From JBMNFI01 sp050949225 (GTDB lineage Bacteria > Bacillota > Dehalobacteriia > UBA4068), in the NCBI GenBank assembly GCA_050949225.1, contig JBMNFI010000001.1, forward strand, positions 124,001 through 188,000: a DNA stretch of 64,000 nt, read 5' to 3'. Each line of letters begins with the position of its first letter. Position 1 is the first letter of the stretch. This document shows, piece by piece, positions 25,498-34,231 of this stretch. The notes beneath the pieces were generated by a model. It saw nothing but the letters and a program-made list of their open reading frames with translations. It searched no databases and had not been told where the DNA came from. A program made the translations under genes and the position numbers.

Positions 25498-25518
25498 GAC
25501 CGCCTTAAGGCGGTCTTT
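25498..25518 (+). terminator. Terminator after the spoVM-like gene
   Basis: GACCGCC (25498-25504), loop TTAA, GGCGGTC (25509-25515), then TTTAT. It is palindromic and may also serve the convergent minus-strand gene. Confidence 0.7.
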
Positions 25519-25900
25519 ATCTTACGCCGATTACACCGCCGATGGCGGCTGCCAAAAGATAATAAACACTGTGAATGCTGATTACAGTTTGCCCGCCGGA
25601 GGTGATCAAGCCCAGCAAGTAAAGGATAATAAGTACAATAACCCCTACAAACAAACCGTGAAAGAGTCCCTTAGTTTGAGCTTTTTTACCGGCAAAAAGT
25701 CCTCCTGTAAAGCTGCCGACAGCAGTAATTATAAGTGCGGCAGATGCCAAATAAGTTTCCGAAAGAGAGCTGTAAAAGATGATACAGCTGAAAATTAAAG
25801 AGGCGCCCAGAATAATAATAAGAGCAGTTACAATCCCTATTATAAGAGGGGATAAGCGGCTTAATCCAGCCTGTTTTATAGTGGGGTATTTACTCGTCAT
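25517..25900 (-). CDS. TIGR04086-family small membrane protein (YrzE-like)
   Basis: A 127-residue protein with four predicted membrane helices: residues about 17-45, 50-72, 78-100 and 105-126. The glycine-rich motif GSFTGGLFAGKKAQTKGLFHG between helices 2 and 3 (quoted here only as its core GGLFAGKKA) and the C-terminal AAIGGVIGVR match the Firmicute family TIGR04086. The function is unknown. The ATG is preceded by AAGGAGTG. In many Clostridia a member of this family lies near yajC-secDF; here it is alone. Confidence 0.75.
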   Translation of the reverse strand: MTSKYPTIKQAGLSRLSPLIIGIVTALIIILGASLIFSCIIFYSSLSETYLASAALIITAVGSFTGGLFAGKKAQTKGLFHGLFVGVIVLIILYLLGLITSGGQTVISIHSVYYLLAAAIGGVIGVR

Positions 25901-25991
25901 AAAAATATCACTCCTTATAAAAAATCTCTTTTTAGAGGATTATTAATCGTTATCACTATATGTCCGAACATAAAATATATGACAATATTAC

Positions 25992-26020
25992 TTGACCAGA
26001 GGCAGTAAATGGCATATTAT
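25992..26020 (+). promoter_or_regulatory. Sigma-A promoter of folE
   Basis: TTGACC (25992-25997), 17-nt spacer, TATTAT (26015-26020), 34 nt before the folE ATG. Confidence 0.7.
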
Positions 26021-26053
26021 AAAAGCTATAAGAATTAAAAAAGAGGTTAAAAA

Positions 26054-26614
26054 ATGGATAAAGCCAAAATTCAAGCGGCGGTAAAAATGATTTTTGAGGC
26101 CATAGATGAAAATCCGCATCGAGAAGGGTTAAAGGAAACACCCCGAAGGATAGCGGAGATGTATGAAGATATTTTGGGTGGCATCAATATTGATCCCAAA
26201 GAACATCTGCAAATCCAGTTTATTGAAGATAAACATCAGGAAATGGTGATTATTAAAGATATTGATATGTATTCTATGTGTGAGCACCACATGATGCCGT
26301 TTTTTGGCAAGGTGCATATTGCCTATATCCCTAAAGATGGCGTTATTACCGGTCTTTCTAAGCTGGCTCGAGTGGTTGAGGACTATGCCAGGCGGTTGCA
26401 GCTGCAGGAAAGATTAACCACGCAAATTGCTGAGGCTATTATGGAAGTGCTCAAACCTCAAGGTGTACTGGTTGTTATCGAAGCGGAACACATGTGCATG
26501 ACCATGCGCGGCATTAAAAAGCCGGGCTCTTTTACGGTTACTTCAGCGGTGCGCGGTATTTTTACCACCGGTAGCACAAAAGCAGAAGCGTTGCAACTTA
26601 TTAAAGGGTGTTAG
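26054..26614 (+). CDS. folE: GTP cyclohydrolase I
   Basis: A 186-residue GTP cyclohydrolase I, which makes dihydroneopterin triphosphate, the first step toward tetrahydrofolate. Zn ligands and active-site motifs are visible: MCEHHMMPFFGKVHIAYIP, the substrate-binding region GLSKLARVVEDYARRLQ, and HMCMTMRGIKKPGS with the third Zn Cys. It is not next to other folate genes. It has its own promoter and may be co-transcribed with lepB 46 nt downstream. Confidence 0.96.
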   Translation: MDKAKIQAAVKMIFEAIDENPHREGLKETPRRIAEMYEDILGGINIDPKEHLQIQFIEDKHQEMVIIKDIDMYSMCEHHMMPFFGKVHIAYIPKDGVITGLSKLARVVEDYARRLQLQERLTTQIAEAIMEVLKPQGVLVVIEAEHMCMTMRGIKKPGSFTVTSAVRGIFTTGSTKAEALQLIKGC

Positions 26615-26660
26615 TTTTTTTAATAAAAATAAATTTTTTGATAACTATATAGGAGATGCT

Positions 26661-27224
26661 ATGAATAAAACTGCTACGGGTAAAGAACAGAGAAAATCTT
26701 TTATTAAGGAAATTATCGTGGTTGTCTTGATAGCCTTGGCAATTTCATGTTTTTTAAAGTTTTTTATTATGGACAGCCGCATGGTACCTACGCCTTCTAT
26801 GTATCCCACTATTCATGTAGGTGACCGTGTTTTAGTTAACAAATTGGCTTATTTTGGGGATCGTTCACCGCAACGCGGGGATATTGTGGTTTTTGTCGGA
26901 CCTGCTGACTCCGGGGTGGATGGTGATCTTTTGAAAAGAGTGTTGGGCTTACCGGGGGAAAAAATTGAAGTACATGACAAAAAAGTTTATATTAATGATC
27001 AGCCCTTAACTGAAGATTATTTAGCAGAAGAGCCTTACTATGACTTTGGTCCGGTAATTGTACCCGAGGGTTACTATTTCATGATGGGGGATAACCGTAA
27101 TCAAAGCGCCGACAGCCATTATTGGCAGGATCCTTTTATCAGTAAAAAAGATATTAAAGGCAAGGCATTTGTACGTTATTGGCCTTTTAATAGGATATCT
27201 GTATTAGAAAAAGCTGTATATTAG
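26661..27224 (+). CDS. lepB: Signal peptidase I
   Basis: A 187-residue type I signal peptidase with one N-terminal membrane helix (about 14-36). The catalytic Ser46 is in DSRMVPTPSMYPT and the general-base Lys92 in LLKRVLGLPGEKIEV. The C-terminal box GDNRNQSADSHYW is also present. It removes signal peptides on the outer face of the membrane. The size and architecture are those of gram-positive SipS-type enzymes. A good ribosome binding site (AGGAGATG) precedes the ATG. It lies 13 nt upstream of surE. Confidence 0.95.
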   Translation: MNKTATGKEQRKSFIKEIIVVVLIALAISCFLKFFIMDSRMVPTPSMYPTIHVGDRVLVNKLAYFGDRSPQRGDIVVFVGPADSGVDGDLLKRVLGLPGEKIEVHDKKVYINDQPLTEDYLAEEPYYDFGPVIVPEGYYFMMGDNRNQSADSHYWQDPFISKKDIKGKAFVRYWPFNRISVLEKAVY

Positions 27225-27237
27225 ATGGGAGTTTAAA

Positions 27238-27984
27238 ATGCGTATATTACTAACTAATGATGATGGCATATCCGCTCAGGGTTTAAATAAATTATGTGCC
27301 TGTCTGGCACAGATTGCTGATGTTTATGTTTTTGCACCGACTTTTGAGCAAAGTGCCACCGGTCATGGCATTACGGTTAAAACGCCTCTGCGTATTACAA
27401 AATGGCAGATAGAAGGGGCCAAAGAGGCTTTTGCTGTGGACGGTCTGCCGGCTGATTGTGTAAAATTAGCTTGTGAGGCAGTGCTGGACGGATTGCCTGA
27501 TTTGGTGATTTCAGGGGCAAATCATGGTACAAATTTAGCTTCCGATGTAATTTATTCGGGAACTGTTTCTGCGGCCCTGGAGGGTTATTTGTTGGGCAGA
27601 CCTTCTTTGGCGGTTTCTTTGGAGGATGTGCAGAGTAATTTACCGGAAGCTTGTCAATTTGTTTGTGATTTTGTTTTGTGGTGGCAGCAGAATAATTGGC
27701 AACCGAAAAGTATGTTTAATATCAATGTGCCGGCCCAAAAGATCAAGGGCAGCAAATATGCTCAACTTGGTGTTCGTGTTTACAGAAATACTTTTGAAGA
27801 GCGTATTGATCCTCGCGGTAATTCTTATTATTGGCTTTCCGGTTCTCCGGAAGATCAAGGTTATCAGGGTCGTACGGACGTGGAGGCTATGGCAGAAGGC
27901 TATATTACAATTACGCCTTTGTCAACTGACTTAACCAACTATAAGGTACTTGACTTTCTTAAAGAAAATGAGCCGCTTACTTAA
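27238..27984 (+). CDS. surE: 5'-nucleotidase SurE
   Basis: A 248-residue SurE, a metal-dependent nucleoside 5'-monophosphate phosphatase. It starts with the metal-binding MRILLTNDDGISAQG, followed by FAPTFEQSATGHGIT, DGLPADCVK and SGANHGTNLASDVIYSGTVSAA. The length is standard. The last codons overlap the end of the convergent minus-strand flippase gene by eight bases, so the two genes share their 3' ends. Confidence 0.95.
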   Translation: MRILLTNDDGISAQGLNKLCACLAQIADVYVFAPTFEQSATGHGITVKTPLRITKWQIEGAKEAFAVDGLPADCVKLACEAVLDGLPDLVISGANHGTNLASDVIYSGTVSAALEGYLLGRPSLAVSLEDVQSNLPEACQFVCDFVLWWQQNNWQPKSMFNINVPAQKIKGSKYAQLGVRVYRNTFEERIDPRGNSYYWLSGSPEDQGYQGRTDVEAMAEGYITITPLSTDLTNYKVLDFLKENEPLT

Positions 27985-29488
27985 AACGCTGAATCATGCG
28001 TTGCCAAAGTCCGATGCTGAGTCCGCGCATCAAGGCTAAAAAAGCGAGATAGATTAATAGTAATACCGGAATAATGGCTGCTAAAGCCATTTTTTCTTGT
28101 GCCAAAGCACCCAGATTAAGAAAATGATATAAAGCGGCAGTAATGGCGATAGAGATCAGCGGCTTAATAAAAATATTCAGTACAGGCAGTTTAACTTTAC
28201 TGCACTGCCAAAAGCAAATCAGGTTGAGGAAAAAACCGAAAACAGCGGCGATATTAACGGCGATAGCGGCACCATTGATGCCCATATGAGGCTGGGTAGT
28301 AAGGGCGATAATCCCGGTAAGAAGGCAGATTGCTGTTAAAATGGCATTAATTAAAAGTTGTCTTACTTTACCCATGCCTTGAAGAATACTGGTCAAGGTG
28401 GTTTGCAAATAAAAGAAGGTGCCTCCAATACATAAAATGCGTAGCGGTTCAGCCGCTAAAGGACTGTTGAAAAGGCGGCTGCATAAAATATCCGCAAATA
28501 AAAAAAGAATTAACATGCCGGGCAGGCTAAAGATCATCGTTGCCTGAAGGGCATTTGTTGAACGATGTGCTAATAGTTTTTTATTTCTGATACTGCCGGC
28601 AACGGCGGGAATTACGGAAACAGAAAGGGCTGCGGTAAAAACACCCGGTAAATGCAAAAGAGTCATGGCCACACCGGCAAAACGACCATAGATTTCTGTG
28701 GCCGCCCGCACATCATAGCCGGCCGTTTGCAAAGCCCATGGGATTAAAAAAGCCTGCAGCATCATCATTAGACTAAGAGCCAGACGGTTAAGGGTTACGG
28801 GAGTACCAAAACGCACCAATTTAGAGGCGATTTGTGGTTTAAAGCTACCCGCAGAGAGTAAAGGTTGTTGTTTGCGAAAACAAATTAACAAATAGATAAA
28901 TCCTACTGTTTCACCCAAGAGGGTAGCAATGGCAGCGGAGGTGACTGCTTTATCCAGACTGAGGTTTACAAATTGTAAGGCTAAGAAAATGCCTATGACC
29001 ACGCGGACAGTTTGCTCGATACTCTGACTGACACCGATAGTCGACACTTGTCCTGTACCTTGAAAATAACTGCGATAAGCAGAAGCAATACTTATAATAA
29101 AGACTGCCGGCAGCATAATTTGCAGAGACAATAAGATCCTTTCATCAGGTACAAAATACTCAATAAAAAAAGGCAGCATGAACCAGCCCGCCGTGGTGAT
29201 AATAAAGCCAGTTAAAAATAACAGAATTAAGCCACTTTTAAAGATATTTAAGGTTCTGCTTTTGCCGCCTTTAACGGCGATTGATTGTGACATGGCCAAA
29301 GGGATACCCCAGCTACCCAATACCAAAAGAAAAGTATAAAGCGGTGTGACCATTTCCACCAAACCTATGCCTTCGGCCCCTAAAATGCGTACAAGCACTA
29401 TCCGGTAAAAAAAACCCAGTCCCTTAACAAAAATATTTGATAAGAGTAATAAAATAGTGCCAAGCAGTAATCCTTGCTTTTTTGTCAT
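27977..29488 (-). CDS. Polysaccharide flippase, SpoVB/MurJ-like (MOP superfamily)
   Basis: A 503-residue membrane protein with about 14 hydrophobic segments. The N-terminal block GFFYRIVLVRILGAEGIGLVE followed by PLYTFLLVLGSWGIPLAMS is typical of the Firmicute SpoVB/YtgP/YkvU branch of polysaccharide and lipid II flippases. B. subtilis SpoVB is needed for spore cortex, whereas its paralogues serve vegetative cell wall. The sporulation setting makes a SpoVB role attractive, but the sequence alone does not separate the paralogues. The gene is monocistronic and convergent with surE. Confidence 0.85.
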   Translation of the reverse strand: MTKKQGLLLGTILLLLSNIFVKGLGFFYRIVLVRILGAEGIGLVEMVTPLYTFLLVLGSWGIPLAMSQSIAVKGGKSRTLNIFKSGLILLFLTGFIITTAGWFMLPFFIEYFVPDERILLSLQIMLPAVFIISIASAYRSYFQGTGQVSTIGVSQSIEQTVRVVIGIFLALQFVNLSLDKAVTSAAIATLLGETVGFIYLLICFRKQQPLLSAGSFKPQIASKLVRFGTPVTLNRLALSLMMMLQAFLIPWALQTAGYDVRAATEIYGRFAGVAMTLLHLPGVFTAALSVSVIPAVAGSIRNKKLLAHRSTNALQATMIFSLPGMLILFLFADILCSRLFNSPLAAEPLRILCIGGTFFYLQTTLTSILQGMGKVRQLLINAILTAICLLTGIIALTTQPHMGINGAAIAVNIAAVFGFFLNLICFWQCSKVKLPVLNIFIKPLISIAITAALYHFLNLGALAQEKMALAAIIPVLLLIYLAFLALMRGLSIGLWQRMIQRFK

Positions 29489-29696
29489 AGCTGGTGTGCT
29501 GTCCTTTGATTAACTGTTAGTTTTTATCAAGATTATGCTGATGGCTTTTAGTCTATGACTTTTGCGCGGTCTTTTATTTGCCTGTCTATGCCGTTTTAAA
29601 AAAATTTTGACTAAAAGAGGGTTTTTTCTTGAGTGTATATAATATATAAGTTTGTGTAGTTTTATAAAAATAGCTATTGCTGAAGGGGGATATTAA

Positions 29697-31730
29697 ATGA
29701 AGGTCTATCCATCGGAAAAAATTCGTAATGTGGGCTTCGTAGCTCATCAAGGAGCAGGTAAAACATCTCTAATTGAAGCCTTAGTCTTTAACACGGGTAC
29801 TATAAAACGTCTTGGCAGGGTGGACGATGGCAACACCGTAGCTGATTATATGCCGGAAGAAATTAAGCGCAAAAGCACTATTAGTGCTGCCTTGGTAGCT
29901 GCTGAATGGCGTGATACTAAGCTTAATATCTTTGATACCCCCGGCTTTGCTGATTTTTTTAGCGAAGTGGTAGGTGTTGGTTCCGTCGTCGATAGCTTTT
30001 TAATGGTCTTAGATGCAGTTGCAGGTACTGAAGTCAGTACGGAAATTATTTGGGATTTTGCTGATGAAAAAAACCTTCCTCTCATCGCATATATGAATAA
30101 AATGGATCGAGAAAACGCTAATTTTACTAAAGCCGTTGATTCTATGAAAGCAACCTTGACCAGGCAGATTGTGCCTGTTCAGCTACCTATCGGGCAGGCT
30201 GCTGATTTTTCAGGCATTATTGATTTGATAGAAATGAAGGCCTATAAATATGATGATGGTAAGGCCACCATCATCGACATTCCGAAGGAGCTTTTGGCCG
30301 ATGCTGAATTGGCCAGAGAAGAGTTAATCGAGGCGGCAGCCGAAGGCGAAGATGATATCACCATGAAATACCTTGATGGTGAGGAGTTGACTCAAGAGGA
30401 AATTATTTTGGGACTTAAAGCCGGCGTGGCACAAGGTAATGTTGTACCGGTCTTATGCGGTTCTGCTGACAAAAATATTGCGGTTGATAAATTAGCTGAT
30501 ATACTGGTTGATTTTGCGCCTTGTCCTTTAGCTAATATGGATGATTCCTTAATTAATAAGCCCACTACTGCTGTAGTTTTTAAAACTTTGGCCGATCCTT
30601 ATGTTGGTAAAATCAGTTTCTTTAAAGTTATGCAAGGTAATATGAAAGGTGATACTACCATGTATAATGCTAATAAAGAATTTGATGAAAAAGTGGCTCA
30701 TTTAAACACCATGCAGGGAAAAAATATGATACAGTTGCCGGAGATTAATTTTGGTGATATTGGTGTGGTAGCAAAACTGAATAAAACTGTCACCAGTGAC
30801 TGGTTGACCGTTAAGGGTAACTCTGATCTTAGTTTGGATAAAATTGTTTTTCCGGCCGCCAATTATCGGGTTGCCATTTCACCTAAGACTAAGGGTGACG
30901 AGGACAAATTAGGCAGTGCTATCAACCGTATTTTGGAAGAGGAACCAACCTTGACCTTCGAAAAGGATGCCGTGACTAATCAAACTACTTTAACCGGCAC
31001 CGGAGAAACCCATCTCAATATTATTATTGATCGTTTAAAATCAAAATTTGGTGTAGAAGTAGAAATTGTGGAAATGAAAATTCCTTATCGTGAAACTATT
31101 CGTGGTTCGGCTCAAAAAGTCGAAGGTAAACATAAAAAACAATCAGGTGGTCATGGTCAATATGGTCATGTTTTTATTGATATCGAACCTTATGCGGATG
31201 GGGATTTTGCCTTTGAAGAAAAAATCTTTGGCGGCAGCGTTCCCAAAAACTATATTCCTGCTGTTGAAAAAGGTATGCGCGAGGCCATGAGGGAAGGTAT
31301 TTTAGCCGGTTATCCAGTTTCTAATATTAAGATCACCCTGATTGACGGCTCTTATCATGATGTTGATTCTTCGGAAATGGCCTTTAAATTAGCGGCCAGC
31401 ATGGCTTTTAAAAAGGCTTGTGAACAGGCCAAACCTGTTTTATTGGAGCCGGTAATGGATGTGGAAATTTCCGTTCCTGACCAATTTATGGGGGATATTA
31501 TGGGTGACATGAATACCAAGCGTGGACGCATTTTAGGTATGGAAAAATCCGGTAAAATGCAAAAAATAAAAGCTCAAGCACCCTTATCTGAAATGTTACG
31601 TTATGCCATTGATTTAAGATCAATTACCCAGGGACGCGGTCGTTTTGATATGGATTTTTCTCACTACGAGGAAGTGCCAAAAGAAATTGCTGATAAAGTA
31701 ATTGCTCAAACCAATGCTGAAAAAGAATAG
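29697..31730 (+). CDS. Elongation factor G-like GTPase (non-canonical paralogue)
   Basis: A 677-residue translational GTPase with EF-G domain order. G1 is AHQGAGKTS (residues 16-24), G3 is DTPGF (80-84), G4 is NKMD, and the C-terminal domains IV and V include HGQYGHVFIDIEPY and LRSITQGRGRFDMDFSHYEEV. Compared with canonical EF-G (AHIDAGKTT, DTPGHVDF), the G1 loop is altered and the catalytic His after DTPG is Phe84. This belongs to the widespread 'EF-G-like' group in Clostridia and Actinobacteria, whose role is unsettled (translocation backup, recycling or stress). It is not next to rpsL/rpsG/tuf, where the main fusA normally sits. Confidence 0.88.
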   Translation: MKVYPSEKIRNVGFVAHQGAGKTSLIEALVFNTGTIKRLGRVDDGNTVADYMPEEIKRKSTISAALVAAEWRDTKLNIFDTPGFADFFSEVVGVGSVVDSFLMVLDAVAGTEVSTEIIWDFADEKNLPLIAYMNKMDRENANFTKAVDSMKATLTRQIVPVQLPIGQAADFSGIIDLIEMKAYKYDDGKATIIDIPKELLADAELAREELIEAAAEGEDDITMKYLDGEELTQEEIILGLKAGVAQGNVVPVLCGSADKNIAVDKLADILVDFAPCPLANMDDSLINKPTTAVVFKTLADPYVGKISFFKVMQGNMKGDTTMYNANKEFDEKVAHLNTMQGKNMIQLPEINFGDIGVVAKLNKTVTSDWLTVKGNSDLSLDKIVFPAANYRVAISPKTKGDEDKLGSAINRILEEEPTLTFEKDAVTNQTTLTGTGETHLNIIIDRLKSKFGVEVEIVEMKIPYRETIRGSAQKVEGKHKKQSGGHGQYGHVFIDIEPYADGDFAFEEKIFGGSVPKNYIPAVEKGMREAMREGILAGYPVSNIKITLIDGSYHDVDSSEMAFKLAASMAFKKACEQAKPVLLEPVMDVEISVPDQFMGDIMGDMNTKRGRILGMEKSGKMQKIKAQAPLSEMLRYAIDLRSITQGRGRFDMDFSHYEEVPKEIADKVIAQTNAEKE

Positions 31731-31745
31731 GTATTTAACAGATAT

Positions 31746-31775
31746 GAGGGTTTCTGAAAACGAAACCCTCTTTGT
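31746..31775 (+). terminator. Terminator after the EF-G-like gene
   Basis: GAGGGTTTC (31746-31754) pairs with GAAACCCTC (31762-31770), 7-nt loop, followed by TTTGTT. Confidence 0.82.
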
Positions 31776-31865
31776 TACATAAAGTTATCGTTATATATGT
31801 TTGATGATTGCCGGCCAAGAATTTAAATATTAGACAAGAAAATTTAAAAAATCTCTCAAAGAATG

Positions 31866-31894
31866 TTGACATTTTGTAAGTTTAGGGTTACTCT
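31866..31894 (+). promoter_or_regulatory. Probable promoter of the radical SAM gene
   Basis: TTGACA (31866-31871), 17-nt spacer, TACTCT (31889-31894). The -35 is perfect and the -10 is weak. It leaves a leader of about 90 nt. Confidence 0.45.
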
Positions 31895-31987
31895 AGTACA
31901 TATATTAAAGATGGGATAGTTTTATTTGTTGCTTTAGGCAATAAATAGATAGTTGTTTTAAAATTTAATGAGAGGTGCAAAAGAAAA

Positions 31988-33382
31988 ATGAATGCGAAAA
32001 GATTGATTAGTAAGGCTGCAGTTAAGATTGGGGTTAGTTATATTACTAAAGATCCTATGAAAAATCTGCATAAACTGGTTGATTGGGCTGATGGTCTGGT
32101 AGTTTTAGAAGATCACAAAAAAATGGTTAGTGCTTTCAGGGGCTGGATAAATGATCCTACTTGCGGACCGTACAAGCTGATTGAACGCTATTTTACACAA
32201 TTAAATCCAGAAGTGCGTAAGAAATTTTTGGTTAACTTCTTTATTAATGCCGGCATGGATGGTATCCCACGCAGAAAGAAAATGCAAGAGGAAGCCAACT
32301 GTAATATCCCTTGGGCAGTTTTGATGGATCCTACGGCAGCTTGTAATATCAAATGTATCGGCTGCTGGGCCGGTGAATATGATAAAACTGATGCCATGGA
32401 TTATGATACTTTAGATAGAATTATCCGTGAAGGTAAGGAATTGGGCATTTATATGTTCATTTATTCCGGTGGTGAACCGTTAATGCGTCGTGATGATATA
32501 CTTAAGCTGGCACAGGTACATGATGATTGTATCTTCCTTTCTTTCACCAATGGTACTTTAATTGATGAAGAATATGCCGAGAAAATTGCCAAAGCCGGTA
32601 ACTTCCTTTATGCTATCAGCATTGAAGGTGATGAGGAATCTACGGATATGAGACGCGGCAAGGGCGTTTATGCTAAAGTTGTCGAAACTATGAGAATTCT
32701 TAAAAAACATGGTATTCCTTTTGGTTTCTCTGCTTGCTATACCAGTAAAAACGTTGATCAGATTGCCAATGAGGATTGGATTGATCTGATGGTTGAATAT
32801 GGTTGCCTTTTCGGGTGGTACTTTACCTATATGCCGATTGGTGCCGATGCTGACTTAAGCTTACTTGCCAGTGCTGAGGATCGGGAAAGAATGTATTATC
32901 ACATCAGAGATATCAGAAGCAGAAAACCCATCTTTTTGTTAGATTTCTGGAATGATGGTGAGTATGTTAATGGTTGTATCGCAGGCGGCAGACAGTATAT
33001 CCATATTAGTGCAGCCGGTGATGTCGAGCCTTGTGCTTTTATCCATTATGCCAACTGCAATATTAAAGAGACCAGCTTGCTGAAAGCTTTGCAGTCGCCT
33101 TTGTTTGCTGAATATCGTAAAAATCAACCATTTAATGATAATCAGCTGCGCCCTTGTCCACTTTTGGATAATCCGGAAAAACTGCGTATGATGGTTAAAA
33201 ATGCCGGTGCTTATTCTTCACAACCGATTGATAAAGAGCCTATAGATTCTTTATGCGATAAGTGTGTACCACCTAGTGAAGCATGGGCAAAAAAAGCCCA
33301 GAAAATATGGGATGAAACTCCGGAAGAGATTAGAACTAAATTTGATAAAGTTAATGCAGAACACAGAGCTTCATTCGAATAA
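31988..33382 (+). CDS. Radical SAM/SPASM-type protein of unknown substrate
   Basis: A 464-residue radical SAM enzyme. The SAM-cluster motif CNIKCIGC (C119, C123, C126) follows the segment VLMDPTAACN, and GGEP occurs in FIYSGGEPLMRRDD. A C-terminal Cys-containing region (CIAGG...CAFIHYANC, RPCPLLDNP and LCDKCVPP) could hold auxiliary Fe-S clusters as in SPASM or twitch domains. The 110-residue N-terminal extension (VDWADGLVVLEDHKKMVSAF, NPEVRKKFLVNFFINAG) is family specific. Relatives are common in Clostridia but I do not know an established function. It is monocistronic, flanked by terminators, with no adjacent peptide precursor, so a RiPP-maturation role is not supported. Confidence 0.8.
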   Translation: MNAKRLISKAAVKIGVSYITKDPMKNLHKLVDWADGLVVLEDHKKMVSAFRGWINDPTCGPYKLIERYFTQLNPEVRKKFLVNFFINAGMDGIPRRKKMQEEANCNIPWAVLMDPTAACNIKCIGCWAGEYDKTDAMDYDTLDRIIREGKELGIYMFIYSGGEPLMRRDDILKLAQVHDDCIFLSFTNGTLIDEEYAEKIAKAGNFLYAISIEGDEESTDMRRGKGVYAKVVETMRILKKHGIPFGFSACYTSKNVDQIANEDWIDLMVEYGCLFGWYFTYMPIGADADLSLLASAEDRERMYYHIRDIRSRKPIFLLDFWNDGEYVNGCIAGGRQYIHISAAGDVEPCAFIHYANCNIKETSLLKALQSPLFAEYRKNQPFNDNQLRPCPLLDNPEKLRMMVKNAGAYSSQPIDKEPIDSLCDKCVPPSEAWAKKAQKIWDETPEEIRTKFDKVNAEHRASFE

Positions 33383-33394
33383 AACTAACAACTG

Positions 33395-33428
33395 TCAGGG
33401 AATGCTTGAAAGCGTTCCCTGATTTATT
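33395..33428 (+). terminator. Terminator after the radical SAM gene
   Basis: TCAGGGAATGCTT (33395-33407) pairs with AGCGTTCCCTGA (33411-33422), then TTTATTATT. Confidence 0.8.
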
Positions 33429-33499
33429 ATTACCTGCTATTCATAAACAAAAGAGCTTGAGCATAAACTGAAGCAGATATTTTGATAGCAGGTGATGAA

Positions 33500-34129
33500 A
33501 TGGGTAATTTAAATGATTTTGAATATTACAAGGCGCCAAAAAATTCCAGCGGCCCTAAAAAGAAACGCTTTGCGTTGCGATTATTAGCACAAAGCATTGC
33601 AGCAGTTGTTTTTTTTCTGGTGATCTTTAATTTTGTGGCGGCAGATGGCCTGATCGGTAATTTTTCCCGTTATGTGAGCGGAGATGCTCTGCAAATGGAA
33701 AGCAGCTGGCTTTCTGCTGATATTATTGCCAGTGTAAGCAGTGATAAAGATGAAGTGATACCCCATTTTACCATTCCGGTGTCAGGAACTGTTGTTAAGC
33801 AGTTTGCCTTAAAAGGTGAAACGGATGGTGCTTCCGGAATTATTATTAAATGTAATAATGGTTCCGCCATCAAAACGGTGGCGGAAGGTACGGTTATTGC
33901 TACCGGTCAGGAAGCGGACAGTTTATGGATAAAGGTCACTCATAGTGGAGGTTTTACCAGTATTTATCAAGGATTAGTCAGTGTTTCAGTCACAGAGGGG
34001 CAAACTTTAATCGCGCAGACGGAAATTGGCAAAGTCGGTGAAAAAAATCTGGCTTTTGCACTTTTGCAAAACGAGCTCCCTGTTGACCCCTTAGAATTTC
34101 TTTTAGGAGAACAAAAAAAGACGGTCTAA
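33500..34129 (+). CDS. SpoIVFA-like degenerate M23 (LytM) membrane protein
   Basis: A 209-residue protein with a Lys-rich cytoplasmic N-terminus, one membrane helix (about residues 29-51) and a C-terminal domain with the M23/LytM fold pattern (FTIPVSGTVVKQF, AIKTVAEGTVIATG, VTHSGGFTSIYQGL). The metal ligands of active M23 enzymes are missing: no His after the first strand and no HxH at LAFALLQ. This agrees with SpoIVFA, which anchors and inhibits the pro-SigK protease SpoIVFB, and the gene sits at the spoIVFA place before rng-rplU-rpmA-obg. The ATG at 33500 has AGGTGATG upstream; a TTG at 33482 is less likely. spoIVFB, normally next, is absent. Confidence 0.65.
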   Translation: MGNLNDFEYYKAPKNSSGPKKKRFALRLLAQSIAAVVFFLVIFNFVAADGLIGNFSRYVSGDALQMESSWLSADIIASVSSDKDEVIPHFTIPVSGTVVKQFALKGETDGASGIIIKCNNGSAIKTVAEGTVIATGQEADSLWIKVTHSGGFTSIYQGLVSVSVTEGQTLIAQTEIGKVGEKNLAFALLQNELPVDPLEFLLGEQKKTV

Positions 34130-34140
34130 CCGTCTTTTTA
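34115..34140 (+). terminator. Terminator overlapping the spoIVFA-like stop codon
   Basis: AAAAAGACGG (34115-34124) pairs with CCGTCTTTTT (34130-34139). The TAA stop codon (34127-34129) lies in the loop. Confidence 0.8.
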
Positions 34141-34231
34141 TTCGGTTTATGGGAGGGTATTAGCCTTTTGATGTGGAATGCTTATTATATTGTAGTATAA
34201 TATTGTTCAGAAAAAGAGGGGCAAGTTAACC

